NCBI GenBank assembly: GCA_944472155.2
Contig: OX235271.1
Coordinates: 38,118,633 to 38,182,632, forward strand
DNA length: 64,000 nucleotides
Reading direction: 5' to 3'
Source of the DNA: Trichobilharzia szidati
Lineage: Eukaryota; Platyhelminthes; Trematoda; Strigeidida; Schistosomatidae
Numbering within the stretch: the stretch's first letter is position 1; each line of letters starts with the position of its first letter. The notes beneath the pieces are model-generated. The model saw only the letters and a program-made list of their open reading frames with translations, did not search any database and was not told the DNA's origin. Below are positions 32,515 through 44,800 of this stretch, in pieces. The translations under genes were made by a program, and so were the position numbers.

Positions 32515-32670
32515 TCAGTCGAATAAATCGAAAAACATCTGTCTGCGAAATATGAAAGATGAACCTGGTGGAATAATCATCCAAAAATCAATGGTGTGTT
32601 TCAAATTACCTTCAGTGCGTTCAATCGACAGAAGACTATCACAAACTCTGAAATCTGGCGGTTGGTCAAC
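32515..32670 (-). pseudogene. MEG-like terminal exon, acceptor site lost (unit 1)
   Basis: The minus strand encodes VDQPPDFRVCDSLLSIERTE, then MIIPPGSSFIFRRQMFF and a TGA at 32517-32515, very like the terminal exon of the plus-strand gene at 47328-47485. Where intact copies have AACAG before the exon, this one reads ACAATT, so the AG acceptor is gone. The frame itself is unbroken. Likely a disabled paralogue or an exon that needs another acceptor. Confidence 0.65.
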
Positions 32671-34196
32671 AATTGTAATAGGAGAAATAATAGTACTGAC
32701 AGCATTTCGACAACTGCAAAATATGCATAGTGTAGGTCATATTACAAATCACCGGTATTCAGGGATTTGACTTGTGGCGTGCATTGACTGAAATACACAG
32801 AATTAAAAAAAAACAAGGGTATTACACGCTTGTAGGAATATCTGAAGTAAGAATATGTGTGTATTCCAATAATTTCGCCAACTTGTTGGTACAGTGAAAG
32901 TGAAACTTGAGGAGAGATGCAAATTGTCTACTCCTTCTTCTCATGATAAATTTGTCACGTCAGGAATAAAACGTGTTGCCTGCCTTTGAACCCTTCCTAG
33001 AAGAGATAAGTCATCTTAAAGACGGGAACTGGCTGTCTGGATACAGTTTTCCATTCCTGACCTCACCAGAGATGTATATTAGGAGGTCAACATATATTTG
33101 GTGACTCTAGTCAAGGCTCTCAGATTTGACCATAAGAATCTTAAACTAGGTGTGGCCACTGCACGAGAATGTGCTGTAGTTTTTAAGTCGTGACTTACTT
33201 TGACATCAAAACGTAAATGAGTCTCAACTGATGAATGTTTTATTCCCTAAGTTCGTAGGGATTCATACATGAGTGTCCAATGTGCATGTCTGCATATTTC
33301 GCTTCGTTGATCGGGGACATCCATTTCTGGAACACCCTAACAATTTCATGAGGTTTCCTGGCAAAGTGAGCGTATCAGTATCCCCTATCAGATCTCTCCT
33401 GAATTCGAAGTCATCGGTGTATAGGATCACTGCCGAAAACATGAGCACAGAAAACTACAGAATCTTTGAATTTACAGATCACCAGAGTTCTGTGATTTGA
33501 CTTACGCATCGCATCGACTGAAATTCATAGAAGTCAAAGTATACAAAGCTATTACTCATTTGAGAGAACATCTGAAATAAGAATATGTATGTAGGTCGTG
33601 AATTTCTCCAAACTGTTGATAAGGTGAAAGTGATTCCTGGGAAGTAAGCAATGAGTGACAGATCTTCTCGAAGAGATATCTGAGGTTTGAAATGGTCACA
33701 CGGGTTATCTTTGAGTCAGTGAACTGCCCATCTTGTGATTGAGTGATGTGCACACTGACGCCGACTAGTTCTCAGTTGCTGTGAACTCACCTGTGAACAT
33801 TGTGAGTGGCTGGGCATGAAATATTCAAAATGACGTGCTCATTCACAAAAGGATTGTAGAGACTGGCATCAGAGAGTAATCACTCGCTTTGCTTTTGACA
33901 ATCTCATAAACCAACCGAGTCCCAACACACTGATACTGTTTCACGAAATGACGACACAATTGTATACAAAATCACTGTTCAATGTGAACTTCTGTCCAGT
34001 GAATGACGAATCCACTCAAATATCTCATAGGTAAACATATCTATCTTTCAGTCATACTCTCATGCTAACAGCATCAATTACGTCATCAGTTGAATATGGT
34101 GGATTGGAACACAGCGATGTTGAAGTCAGTCAGACGAGTGAGAAGTCGTAAGCGAAAGTGAAACCAACTTTCTCAACCAATAATATTAATGCTTAC

Positions 34197-34262
34197 ATTC
34201 GGACCCACAGATTAGCGATTCCGTCCAGAGAGGTTTATTCTGAGGCATGTCGAAGAAATTCC
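34197..34262 (-). other. 66-nt symmetric MEG micro-exon (unit 1)
   Basis: Minus strand: acceptor GCAATTTAATCAG, exon of 66 nt read in phase 1 as WNFFDMPQNKPLWTESLICG plus SE, donor GTAAGC. It aligns with the 66-nt exon 46466-46531 (WYFIITFEDKPLWMKSLDDA), same length, phase and splice sites, with more than half the residues changed. Belongs to a minus-strand MEG paralogue. Confidence 0.65.
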
Positions 34263-34438
34263 CTGATTAAATTGCGAAGAGAAGAGAATATTTGTTGACC
34301 AGTGATTCGAGAATCACCCATCACTGTGTTCGAACGGAGCGAATTCAATGGATAATTCCACCTTTGTTACACCATCTGCTGAATACTGGCTAATACGTTT
34401 AGTAATGCTCGCTAGCAACTAGTACTATTCAGGCAGTT

Positions 34439-34781
34439 GCCTGGGGTTCTGGTGGGAAGCCATGACCAGTAGGGTTAAGGAGGCTGAATGTCAGGTAGTA
34501 TATCTTCGAAGAAGACAAAGCGATGTGGTCGCGCCATATCATGAATTAGTAGAAGTTAGAATTCATGAACTGGCCAATAGATCGGGTCCCAATGCCTGCT
34601 GAATGGTCATCGAGCTCGCCATATAACAAGAAGGTCATGGGTTCGAACCCCGGTGGGTGATTACTCCGGAAAAGTCTCAAACTAGGTTGACAAAACGGCT
34701 GTTCAGTAGTTTCAGGATTTCGAGTGGTTCTCTAACTGATGTAAGCTTCTGATGAAATTCTTCCAATAAACAAACAAACAA
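34439..34781 (+). repeat. tRNA-related SINE (unit 1)
   Basis: A perfect B box, GGTTCGAACCC, at 34640-34650 follows an A-box-like stretch near 34605, and the element ends in an (AAAC)n-type tail near 34765-34781. It cannot fold as a normal tRNA as far as I can see. Copy in unit 2 at 39695-40037. Confidence 0.55.
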
Positions 34782-36501
34782 AGTCTCTACAAAACCATAA
34801 TTGAGTAGTGTTTTGAAGCGAATATCCCAATTGACAATACGGAAAGCTAAAGCATGAAATATTCTCTCACTCATTCAATAAGAAGGAATATTTGTTCTTC
34901 TCATGAATGCTAGGTCCCACGCCTAATTCAGGCGTCACAGATAGGAACTGACTAGGTTCACATCATGACCACCTAGACAGTGTGAACACTCTCTATGACT
35001 GCAAAATACAATGAGAATTCAGCTTTTCACTGTAGACAAAGTTGAAATGATAATGTCGATTTCCACATATAATATCTGATGTTGTCTCAGATCTATATGT
35101 AGCTTTAGTGGCCTTCACGATCAGGTTGGAAGCTCTCAATATGAAGGCCTTCGCGATCAGTCACCTGCATTCACGGTCATGTGTCGACAATCAGTCAATA
35201 TTATTCGCAGCATCTTAATCTTTTATTTTCTTACAGACAATCAACACTCTTCATTATTTTCACTTAGGAAACATTACTGACATTTCCGTAGAACTCACAA
35301 ATTCTCTTATCGTCCACTCGAAATCTTTTATTTTCCAGAGACTTCAGGTGTCTTTCAATAAGTTTCAGAGCAAACCAATGTGGGATTTTGACGTCATCAG
35401 TTTACGTATAGATAGTGTTCTGCACGGCACGCCTTTTGAACTCATGTACTTATTGAGGCGTTCAATGTAGAATCTCGTTAATTTCAAATGGAGAATTCTC
35501 ACAATGCGTCGTGTGGAATGTTTGAAATTCACTTCGATCAAAGTAGCAATTTAGAGACGGGATATCATTTCAGGGTTGAATGAAATTATTGTCTGAAAGT
35601 GTACTACGCTGGCTATGCTCACCACAGTTAACCAATGCACACATGGACTTCTATTAGTGCCTACTGCATGTCTGCAATAAAGTAGGGTAATTGAAACATA
35701 TTTGGATTTCTGATTTCTGGATCCCGTCATCTTCTTGAGAGCTTGGACCACTTTCATCAAGTTTGATTTACTTTCTACTCGCTTAGTGATAATTTGAGAA
35801 GACTAGCTTGTAAGCATGTATTGTAAATTCGACAAGTTAGAGTCACTATTCTCACAAGGATGATATTATTTTGTCTTGTCTGCTAATACTCTGAATTATC
35901 ACGAGTCTAAGTCTCTTCGTCTCCCGGTGATATGCTCTGAATATCCGCTATTGTAAATGCAATTAATGATAAGATTCTTCAGGCAGTAAGTGTACAATTC
36001 ACGCTACTTGTTCTGTCGTCCGTTGAACTTATGCAGCAGGAGGAAAAACCGTGGAGATGGAAAATTGAATAAATTGGTCAACCTTCACACCGTACACGAA
36101 ATCCTCCTATTATGGTCATTCATCGTCTTCATCCATAGCATGTGATCTTCGTAATTACAATCCACTCACCAAATTTGTCATAGATATGAAAATTATTTCG
36201 TCAGCATATAAGTAGTCTGTTATTCTAAGTGAAAACTGTTTCCGTCGCACGACATGCTGTTATCGTTACAGTATAATGAGAGACATAGTTTACCCCTTCT
36301 CTCTAATTAATTATGACATCTTGAATAAAATTGTTTACGTTCTGTGATAAAGTTCAATTTATTAATAGAAGTGATAATCACGCCGTGAATACGTGTACAT
36401 CAGAAAACAAAAGTATTTGTAAATCATCCGATATCTTCCCGTCTTTCGTTCTCTGATAAAATTTTTCTTATAATTTCTCTTTTTCAAATTCTGTGTGACA
36501 T

Positions 36502-36792
36502 TTGCTTAGTTGCATATATATATATATATCTATATATCATTTATTTGCTTTTTCTGACCAGGCAATGATAGCACTTTTGTTCATTGGTTTGCTTTCCTAC
36601 TCTGGTCGTGTGAATACTACTCTTGTTGACTATTATTTCCTATTACTAACAGTTTGCCAATTGGTGACTGTTCAACACATGTTATTCACGTACTGGATAT
36701 TTGTGAAAGCAGATGCAATGAGAGTCCAATGTCGAGATTTTCAACGGAGTGATCGAATCTGGTCACCCAGAAGACAACCACGAGCAAACTGA
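36502..36792 (+). CDS. Small hydrophobic open frame, copy in tandem unit 2
   Basis: 96 codons, same as the frame at 31252-31536 with a shorter TA run in front. Coding status unproven. Confidence 0.35.
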   Translation: MLSCIYIYISIYHLFAFSDQAMIALLFIGLLSYSGRVNTTLVDYYFLLLTVCQLVTVQHMLFTYWIFVKADAMRVQCRDFQRSDRIWSPRRQPRAN

Positions 36793-36895
36793 GGCAGTCA
36801 GTGGCTTTCATGATGCCACCAACGGCAACGAAGGACCTGATACAATGGGAAGTGCTCTCATCCAGTATAATGATCACACGATTCAACACAAAAAT

Positions 36896-37181
36896 GGAGA
36901 CACATATCAACACTGGTGAAGAGAACAGCCTGTAAAAGCACTGGAGCAGGCTGAAAGCGCTGTGGAGTCAAACATGCATGGAAGTTCTAGGCAGAAAGAA
37001 GAGACGGGACAAACAGTGGCTCACTACAGACACACGAAGACTGATAGAAAAGAGAGGGATGGCGAAACAAAAGATTATTCAGTTCATCGACGAGCGACAG
37101 AAACAGGAGTTGAATGCAAGCTACAAAACTTCGAACAGGAAACTGACGGAATCCTTCGAGGTGGAGATGGGACTAAAAGGA
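36896..37181 (+). pseudogene. RTE-like fragment with internal deletion, unit 2
   Basis: Duplicate of 31640-31925 with the same ASYKTSNRKLTE junction. Confidence 0.8.
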
Positions 37182-37770
37182 GCTTCCTCTTATTAAGAAA
37201 GCAAATATCAGATTCAGTATGAAGTGATATGTTGGTTGGTATGATGGTTGCGCATTTGGCATCGTTGCAGCCTGTTCACTTGTGTCTGCATGCAGCATGA
37301 CGTGTGTTGTTTTCGATTCCGGTAATACACCTTGAATATACCTCGAAAGAAGTGAGACGAAATAAGCGGCTTCTACCACAGAAGACTATATTATTTTTGT
37401 TTTCAGCTCGAATCCACAATGTATTTTGGTTCAAGTATGGAATTTTCAGCATGGATATCGGTAGCCCAAATTTCGCAGGCCGTCAATTGATATCGGGTGT
37501 GCATCGGCAGGGACTTCAAACCTCAGACACTGTGCATGATCGGCGAGAGTTGTAACCACTATGCCACAGACGCACAGCGTACTGTGGCCACATGAATGAA
37601 TATGTCTAATTTTCTCACTATCCTTGACGCAATCTTACAAATCTGGTATGTGGATATTGCACTGGAAGAAGAATAATTAGAGTACTTGCGAGCAAGCACA
37701 GCTTCTCTTTGCAGAGAATAGCTTCATCACTTGCAACAGATGTAGCATGACAGTCACTGTCAATTATTAT

Positions 37771-37926
37771 TCAGTCGAATAAATCGAAAAACATCTGTCT
37801 GCGAAATATGAAAGATGAACCTGGTGGAATAATCATCCAAAAATCAATGGTGTGTTTCAAATTACCTTCAGTGCGTTCAATCGACAGAAGACTATCACAA
37901 ACTCTGAAATCTGGCGGTTGGTCAAC
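37771..37926 (-). pseudogene. MEG-like terminal exon, acceptor site lost (unit 2)
   Basis: Duplicate of 32515-32670 with the same missing AG, so the loss predates the tandem duplication. Confidence 0.65.
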
Positions 37927-39452
37927 AATTGTAATAGGAGAAATAATAGTACTGACAGCATTTCGACAACTGCAAAATATGCATAGTGTAGGTCATATTA
38001 CAAATCACCGGTATTCAGGGATTTGACTTGTGGCGTGCATTGACTGAAATACACAGAATTAAAAAAAAACAAGGGTATTACACGCTTGTAGGAATATCTG
38101 AAGTAAGAATATGTGTGTATTCCAATAATTTCGCCAACTTGTTGGTACAGTGAAAGTGAAACTTGAGGAGAGATGCAAATTGTCTACTCCTTCTTCTCAT
38201 GATAAATTTGTCACGTCAGGAATAAAACGTGTTGCCTGCCTTTGAACCCTTCCTAGAAGAGATAAGTCATCTTAAAGACGGGAACTGGCTGTCTGGATAC
38301 AGTTTTCCATTCCTGACCTCACCAGAGATGTATATTAGGAGGTCAACATATATTTGGTGACTCTAGTCAAGGCTCTCAGATTTGACCATAAGAATCTTAA
38401 ACTAGGTGTGGCCACTGCACGAGAATGTGCTGTAGTTTTTAAGTCGTGACTTACTTTGACATCAAAACGTAAATGAGTCTCAACTGATGAATGTTTTATT
38501 CCCTAAGTTCGTAGGGATTCATACATGAGTGTCCAATGTGCATGTCTGCATATTTCGCTTCGTTGATCGGGGACATCCATTTCTGGAACACCCTAACAAT
38601 TTCATGAGGTCTCCTGGCAAAGTGAGCGTATCAGTATCACCTATCAGATCTCTCCTGAATTCGAAGTCATCGGTGTATAGGATCACTGCCGAAAACATGA
38701 GCACAGAAAACTACAGAATCTTTGAATTTACAGATCACCAGAGTTCTGTGATTTGACTTACGCATCGCATCGACTGAAATTCATAGAAGTCAAAGTATAC
38801 AAAGCTATTACTCATTTGAGAGAACATCTGAAATAAGAATATGTATGTAGGTCGTGAATTTCTCCAAACTGTTGATAAGGTGAAAGTGATTCCTGGGAAG
38901 TAAGCAATGAGTGACAGATCTTCTCGAAGAGATATCTGAGGTTTGAAATGGTCACACGGGTTATCTTTGAGTCAGTGAACTGCCCATCTTGTGATTGAGT
39001 GATGTGCACACTGACGCCGACTAGTTCTGAGTTGCTGTGAACTCACCTGTGAACATTGTGAGTGACTGGGCATGAAATATTCAAAATGACGTGCTCATTC
39101 ACAAAAGGATTGTAGAGACTGGCATCAGAGAGTAATCACTCGCTTTGCTTTTGACAATCTCATAAACCAACCGAGTCCCATCACACTGATACTTTTTCTC
39201 GAAATGACGACACAATTGTATACAAAATCACTGTTCAATGTGAACTTCTGTCCAGTGAATGACGAATGCACTCAAATATCTCACAGGTAAACATATCTAT
39301 CTTTCAGTCATACGCTCATGCTAACAGCATCAATTACGTCATCAGTTGAATATGGTGGATTGGAACACAGCGATGTTGAAGTCAGTCAGACGAGTGAGAA
39401 GTCGTAAGCGAAAGTGAAACCAACTTTCTCAACCAATAATATTAATGCTTAC

Positions 39453-39518
39453 ATTCGGACCCACAGATTAGCGATTCCGTCCAGAGAGGTTTATTCTGAG
39501 GCATGTCGAAGAAATTCC
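39453..39518 (-). other. 66-nt symmetric MEG micro-exon (unit 2)
   Basis: Identical to 34197-34262 including acceptor and donor. Confidence 0.65.
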
Positions 39519-39694
39519 CTGATTAAATTGCGAAGAGAAGAGAATATTTGTTGACCAGTGATTCGAGAATCACCCATCACTGTGTTCGAACGGAGCGAAT
39601 TCAATGGATAATTCCACCTTTGTTACACCATCTGCTGAATACTGGCTAATACGTTCAGTAATGCTCGCTAGCAACTAGTCCTATTCAGGCAGTT

Positions 39695-40037
39695 GCCTGG
39701 GGTTCTGGTGGGAAGCCATGACCAGTAGGGTTAAGGAGGCTGAATGTCAGGTAGTATATCTTCGAAGAAGACAAAGCGATGTGGTCGCGCCATATCATGA
39801 ATTAGTAGAAGTTAGAATTCATGAACTGGCCAATAGATCGGGTCCCAATGCCTGCTGAATGGTCATCGAGCTCGCCATATAACAAGAAGGTCATGGGTTC
39901 GAACCCCGGTGGGTGATTACTCCGGAAAAGTCTCAAACTAGGTTGACAAAACGGCTGTTCAGTAGTTTCAGGATTTCGAGTGGTTCTCTAACTGATGTAA
40001 GCTTCTGATGAAATCCTTCAAACAAACAAACAAACAA
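39695..40037 (+). repeat. tRNA-related SINE (unit 2)
   Basis: Copy of 34439-34781. The tail differs slightly (CTTCAAACAAACAAAC against CTTCCAATAAACAAAC), as expected for a slippage-prone end. Confidence 0.55.
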
Positions 40038-41774
40038 AGTCTCTACAAAACCATAATTGAGTAGTGTTTTGAAGCGAATATCCCAATTGGCAATACGGAA
40101 AGCTAAAGCATGAAATATTCTCTCACTCATTCAATAAGAAGGAATATTTGTTCTTCTCATGAATGCTAGGTCCCACGCCTAATTCAGGCGTCACAGATAG
40201 GAACTGACTAGGTTCACATCATGACCACCTAGACAGTGTGAACACTCTCTATGACTGCAAAATACAATGAGAATTCAGCTTTTCACTGTAGACAAAGTTG
40301 AAATGATAATGTCGATTTCCACATATAATATCTGATGTTGTCTCAGATCTATATGTAGCTTTAGTGGCCTTCACGATCAGGTTGGAAGCTCTCAATATGA
40401 AGGCCTTCGCGATCAGTCACCTGCATTCACGGTCATGTGTCGACAATCAGTCAATATTATTCGCAGCATCTTAATCTTTTATTTTCTTACAGACAATCAA
40501 CACTCTTCATTATTTTCACTTAGGAAACATTACTGACATTTCCGTAGAACTCACAAATTCTCTTATCGTCCACTCGAAATCTTTTATTTTCCAGAGACTT
40601 CAGGTGTCTTTCAATAAGTTTCAGAGCAAACCAATGTGGGATTTTGACGTCATCAGTTTACGTATAGATAGTGTTCTGCACGGCACGCCTTTTGAACTCA
40701 TGTACTTATTGAGGCGTTCAATGTAGAATCTCGTTAATTTCAAATGGAGAATTCTCACAATGCGTCGTGTGGAATGTTTGAAATTCACTTCGATCAAAGT
40801 AACAATTTAGAGACGGGATATCATTTCAGGGTTGAATGAAATTATTGTCTGAAAGTGTACTACGCTGGCTATGCTCACCACAGTTAACCAATGCACACAT
40901 GGACTTCTATTAGTGCCTACTGCATGTCTGCAATAAAGTAGGGTAATTGAAACATATTTGGATTTCTGATTTCTGGATCCCGTCATCTTCTTGAGAGCTT
41001 GGACCACTTTCATCAAGTTTGATTTACTTTCTACTCGCTTAGTGATAATTTGAGAAGACTAGCTTGTAAGCATGTATTGTAAATTCGACAAGTTAGAGTC
41101 ACTATTCTCACAAGGATGATATTATTTTGTCTTGTCTGCTAATACTCTGAATTATCACGAGTCTAAGTCTCTTCGTCTCCCGGTGATATGCTCTGAATAT
41201 CCGCTATTGTAAATGCAATTAATGATAAGATTCTTCAGGCAGTAAGTGTACAATTCACGCTACTTGTTCTGTCGTCCGTTGAACTTATGCAGCAGGAGGA
41301 AAAACCGTGGAGATGGAAAATTGAATAAATTGGTCAACCTTCACACCGTACACGAAATCCTCCTATTATGGTCATTCATCGTCTTCATCCATAGCATGTG
41401 ATCTTCGTAATTACAATCCACTCACCAAATTTGTCATGGATATGAAAATTATTTCGTCAGCATATAAGTAGTCTGTTATTCTAAGTGAAAACTGTTTCCG
41501 TCGCATGACATGCTGTTATCGTTACAGTATAATGAGAGACATAGTTTACCCCTTCTCTCTAATTAATTATGACATCTTGAATAAAATTGTTTATGTTCTG
41601 TGATAAAGTTCAATTTATTTAGAGAAGTGAAAATCACGCCATTATTACGTGGACCTGAGAATTCAAATCACCTAGAAATGCACCAATCTCTTCTCTGCAT
41701 TTGTTTCTCTGAAGCAAGTTTACTGAAGTTGTTTTAGTATAAATTATAATAAAATCAAGCAATCACACGTTATC

Positions 41775-41844
41775 ATGGCGTTCGCTCTCTTATCGTTGGA
41801 AATCACCGCCTTCATCTTTCTCCTGCGTGTGTCTCCATCCACAG
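41775..41844 (+). CDS. MEG exon 1A (signal peptide)
   Basis: ATG then MAFALLSLEITAFIFLLRVS and PST, ending in the first base of the next codon before GTAAAC. A hydrophobic core follows a short start, typical of a signal peptide with cleavage likely near the exon end. Confidence 0.7.
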
Positions 41845-44800
41845 GTAAACCTGACTTTATTTCACTGTCCTCATGCTGCATGGTTATTTTCAAACTACAT
41901 GAAGTGAATAGAAGTCACTTGTGAATTGTGATTGACAACTGCTTATGTAGTACATGATAATCAGTGATTTGTATGAATATACGAACCACTCCATTCTACC
42001 AGATCTATCAGATGTCGATATGAATAGGATTGTCTGACGAATTCGAGGTCCGACATGACAACCCGATGTAGTCATTTCCCTGACACATTCAAATGACACG
42101 AATTCGCGTTGATTTCATACATTCCTGTTGCACAAATTGTGTTCATTGATGATTTCAGTTCCATGTCTACAAACTCATTTTGAGTGGAAAGACGTGCTGA
42201 GTGTAGATTCAGTGCACGAGATAAGCATTCCAGTGGTTTCCCTTCGATATAGTAGTTGAGTGATTCTGCTTCACTGTCGACCAAGTGATTCGTAGGTATT
42301 ATTTTTCCCGCATATTGATTATATTACCAATGAATTTTTTCCTTATTTTCTTAATTTATTTGAAGCTTACGCAATAGGCAAAGAAGCGTCTTATATTGGA
42401 CCAAAATATAGTGAGTCTTTGAAGATTGAGCAGTTGTTTTAACATCCACGTTTTCGTTGATATTTTGTAATTCATCTGTGTCTGACTTGTAAATTCTTTC
42501 GAAATATGAAGTTGATTGTTGAGTATCCAGTCACGCTAGGAATGATTATTCGGGAATATTACCCTGTCAAACTTTAGTATATTTCTCTCTTTAACTCATA
42601 GGTTGTCGCTTAGTTTTAGATTCTTATAGAATTGCATGATGTTGTGACCTTTCAATCACTGAAGTGTGCCACAATTCAATAAGATTGGAAATACTAATTT
42701 GCTCGAATGACCCTACTTCGTCGCAGAAAAGCGCTAATGAAAACTAAAATTTTATTTGTGTATGCCTTTAATGTCTCGAACACAGAAAGCATGATACATT
42801 CTCCAAAATATCGCAGTAAACATTCATCAGATTTCAAACAAACACACGCTATCATGGCGTTCGCTCTCTTATCGTTGGAAATCACCGCCTTCATCTTTCT
42901 CCTGCGTGTGTCTCCATCCACAGGTAAACCTGACTTTATTTCACTGTCCTCATGCTGCATGGTTATTTTCAAACTACATGAAGTGAATAGAAGTCACTTG
43001 TGAATTGAGATTGACAACTGCTTATGTAGTACATGATAATCAGTGACTTGTGTGAATATACGAACCACTCCATTCTACCAGATCTATCAGATGTCGATAT
43101 GAATAGGATTGTCTGACGAACTCGAGGTCCGACATGACAACCCGATGTAGTCATTTCCCTGACACATTCAAATGACACGAATTCGCGTTGATTTCATACA
43201 TTCCTGTTGCGCAAATTGTGTTCATTGATGATTTCAGTTCCATGTCTACAAACTCATTTTGAGTGGAAAGACGTGCTGAGTGTAGATTCAGTGCACGAGA
43301 TAAGCATTCCAGTGGTTTCCCTTCGATATAGTAGTTGAGTGATTCTGCTTCACTGTCGACCAAGTGATTCGTAGGAATGAATAGTCTCAATTCCTGATTA
43401 TATTAATTATCAATTTTTTTATTTCCTTCTTTTATTTGAAGCTGTTCCAGTTAGTAGTGATTTTGGTACGTCCTTTCGCATTGAACATTAATTTGAGTAT
43501 TCACGTTTTCGTTGATATTTTGTAATCCAACTGTGTCTGACTTGTAAATTCTTTCGAAATGTGAAGTTGTTTGTCGCGGTTCCAGTCATATCAGGACTGA
43601 TTATTCGAGAATACCACACTGTCAAACTTTCGTATATTTCTCTCTACAACTCCTAGTTTTTCGACCAGTTTCAGACTATCATAGAATGAATAGACCAGTG
43701 CTGAGATATCATATGAATGTTGTAAATAAATGCATTGCGTGAATCAACTACATCTAATCAAACAAGACAATGGCGTTGACATTGTAGTATCTGAACACTG
43801 TGGATATGTGGAAATCGACATTATCATTTCAACTTTGTCTACAGTGAAAAGCTGAATTCTCATTGTATTTTGCAGTCATAGAGAGTGTTCACACTGTCTA
43901 GGTGGTCATGATGTGAAGCTAGTCAGTTCCTATCTGTGACGCCTGAATTAGGCTGTGACGTAGCATTCTTTAGTGGACTGAAATTGCCTCTTGTGGAATG
44001 AGTGAGAGGATATTTCAAATGGTATCGTTCCGCAGTCTCAAGTAGAACATCCTCTTCAGTACACTTCATTGATCATATCGACCAGCATTATTCAGTGTTA
44101 TGAAATAGGAAACGTGCTGGCACACATATACTCTAAGTCAGTCATTCTTGAAACCGAATTAGTCATAGAATTCAACCAAGCTTAGTTCTCTGAATTGACG
44201 CTCACTTTTGTTATTTTGAAGATGCGGATCGTCTTGCCAAAGAGATAAGCATTTTAGAACCTATCATGAAATCTAATCTCTGTAAGCAAATTCTTTTCAA
44301 CATATTCCTATATTCCATACATTTGCTTAACATTTGATGAAGTAATCAAGTTTATGTTGACTGAATCAACTTTCATTTTCATTTGTGGAATGATTCATCG
44401 TATTCTCTCCGAATTCACGATTGTCTGCGTTTGAGGTGGCTGAGGAAGCATTTGCATGTAGCGTGTAACACTAGAACACTGTGTGAATGTAGACTAATTC
44501 ACCATGACTGATGACAAGATTTGACCTTGATCATCATTTTCTGTAGTCATTATCAAGTGATTTGTGGAACATTTGCAATTTCTATTCTACAGGGGAACAT
44601 CGATTAATCGAAAGCTTGCGGAACGGTACGAATGATAAAGTCAAGGAATTGCAAGGTGCGTTTACGATCCTGCTTTCACTTGCCATATTGCATTTGTGAT
44701 GTTGTTTCTTAATTTGTTGTGTCAGTGATGCTTCAACTGAGTAGTACGCGTGTGATACTTAAACTCTGTGGTGGTGGTGGTGGTGATGGTGTTATTGGAT

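Larger units (their letters stand above)
31073..36330. repeat. Tandem duplication, copy 1 (unit 5256 bp)
   Basis: Everything from about 31073 recurs at +5256 with only scattered base changes and a 2-bp difference in a TA run near 31260. Contents in order: small hydrophobic frame, RTE fragment, dispersed repeat, MEG-like terminal exon (minus), 1.5 kb of MEG intron-type sequence, a 66-nt micro-exon (minus), a tRNA-related SINE, then 1.5 kb unassigned. The bases before 31073 are a more diverged relative of those before 36331, suggesting unequal crossing-over within older repeats. Confidence 0.92.
36331..41586. repeat. Tandem duplication, copy 2
   Basis: Second 5256-bp unit. A third start of the unit is seen at 41579-41640 (AAAATTGTTTATGTTCTG...) but diverges at once and gives way to the plus-strand MEG. 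Differences from copy 1 are few (for example TTTCCT against TCTCCT near 33354/38610). Confidence 0.92.

Noticed and set aside
34600..34665. tRNA gene with perfect B box
   Set aside because: No cloverleaf fits; A box is poor, and the element has an AAAC tail, so it is a SINE.
35628..35690. Minus-strand exon with good acceptor (CTTTATTGCAG) and GTGAGC donor
   Set aside because: 49 nt, not symmetric, and two of three frames have stops; no homologue in the plus-strand gene.
42707..43003. 98-codon plus frame across exon 1B
   Set aside because: It reads through the donor site GTAAAC into the intron; the spliced 70-nt exon explains the conserved part better.
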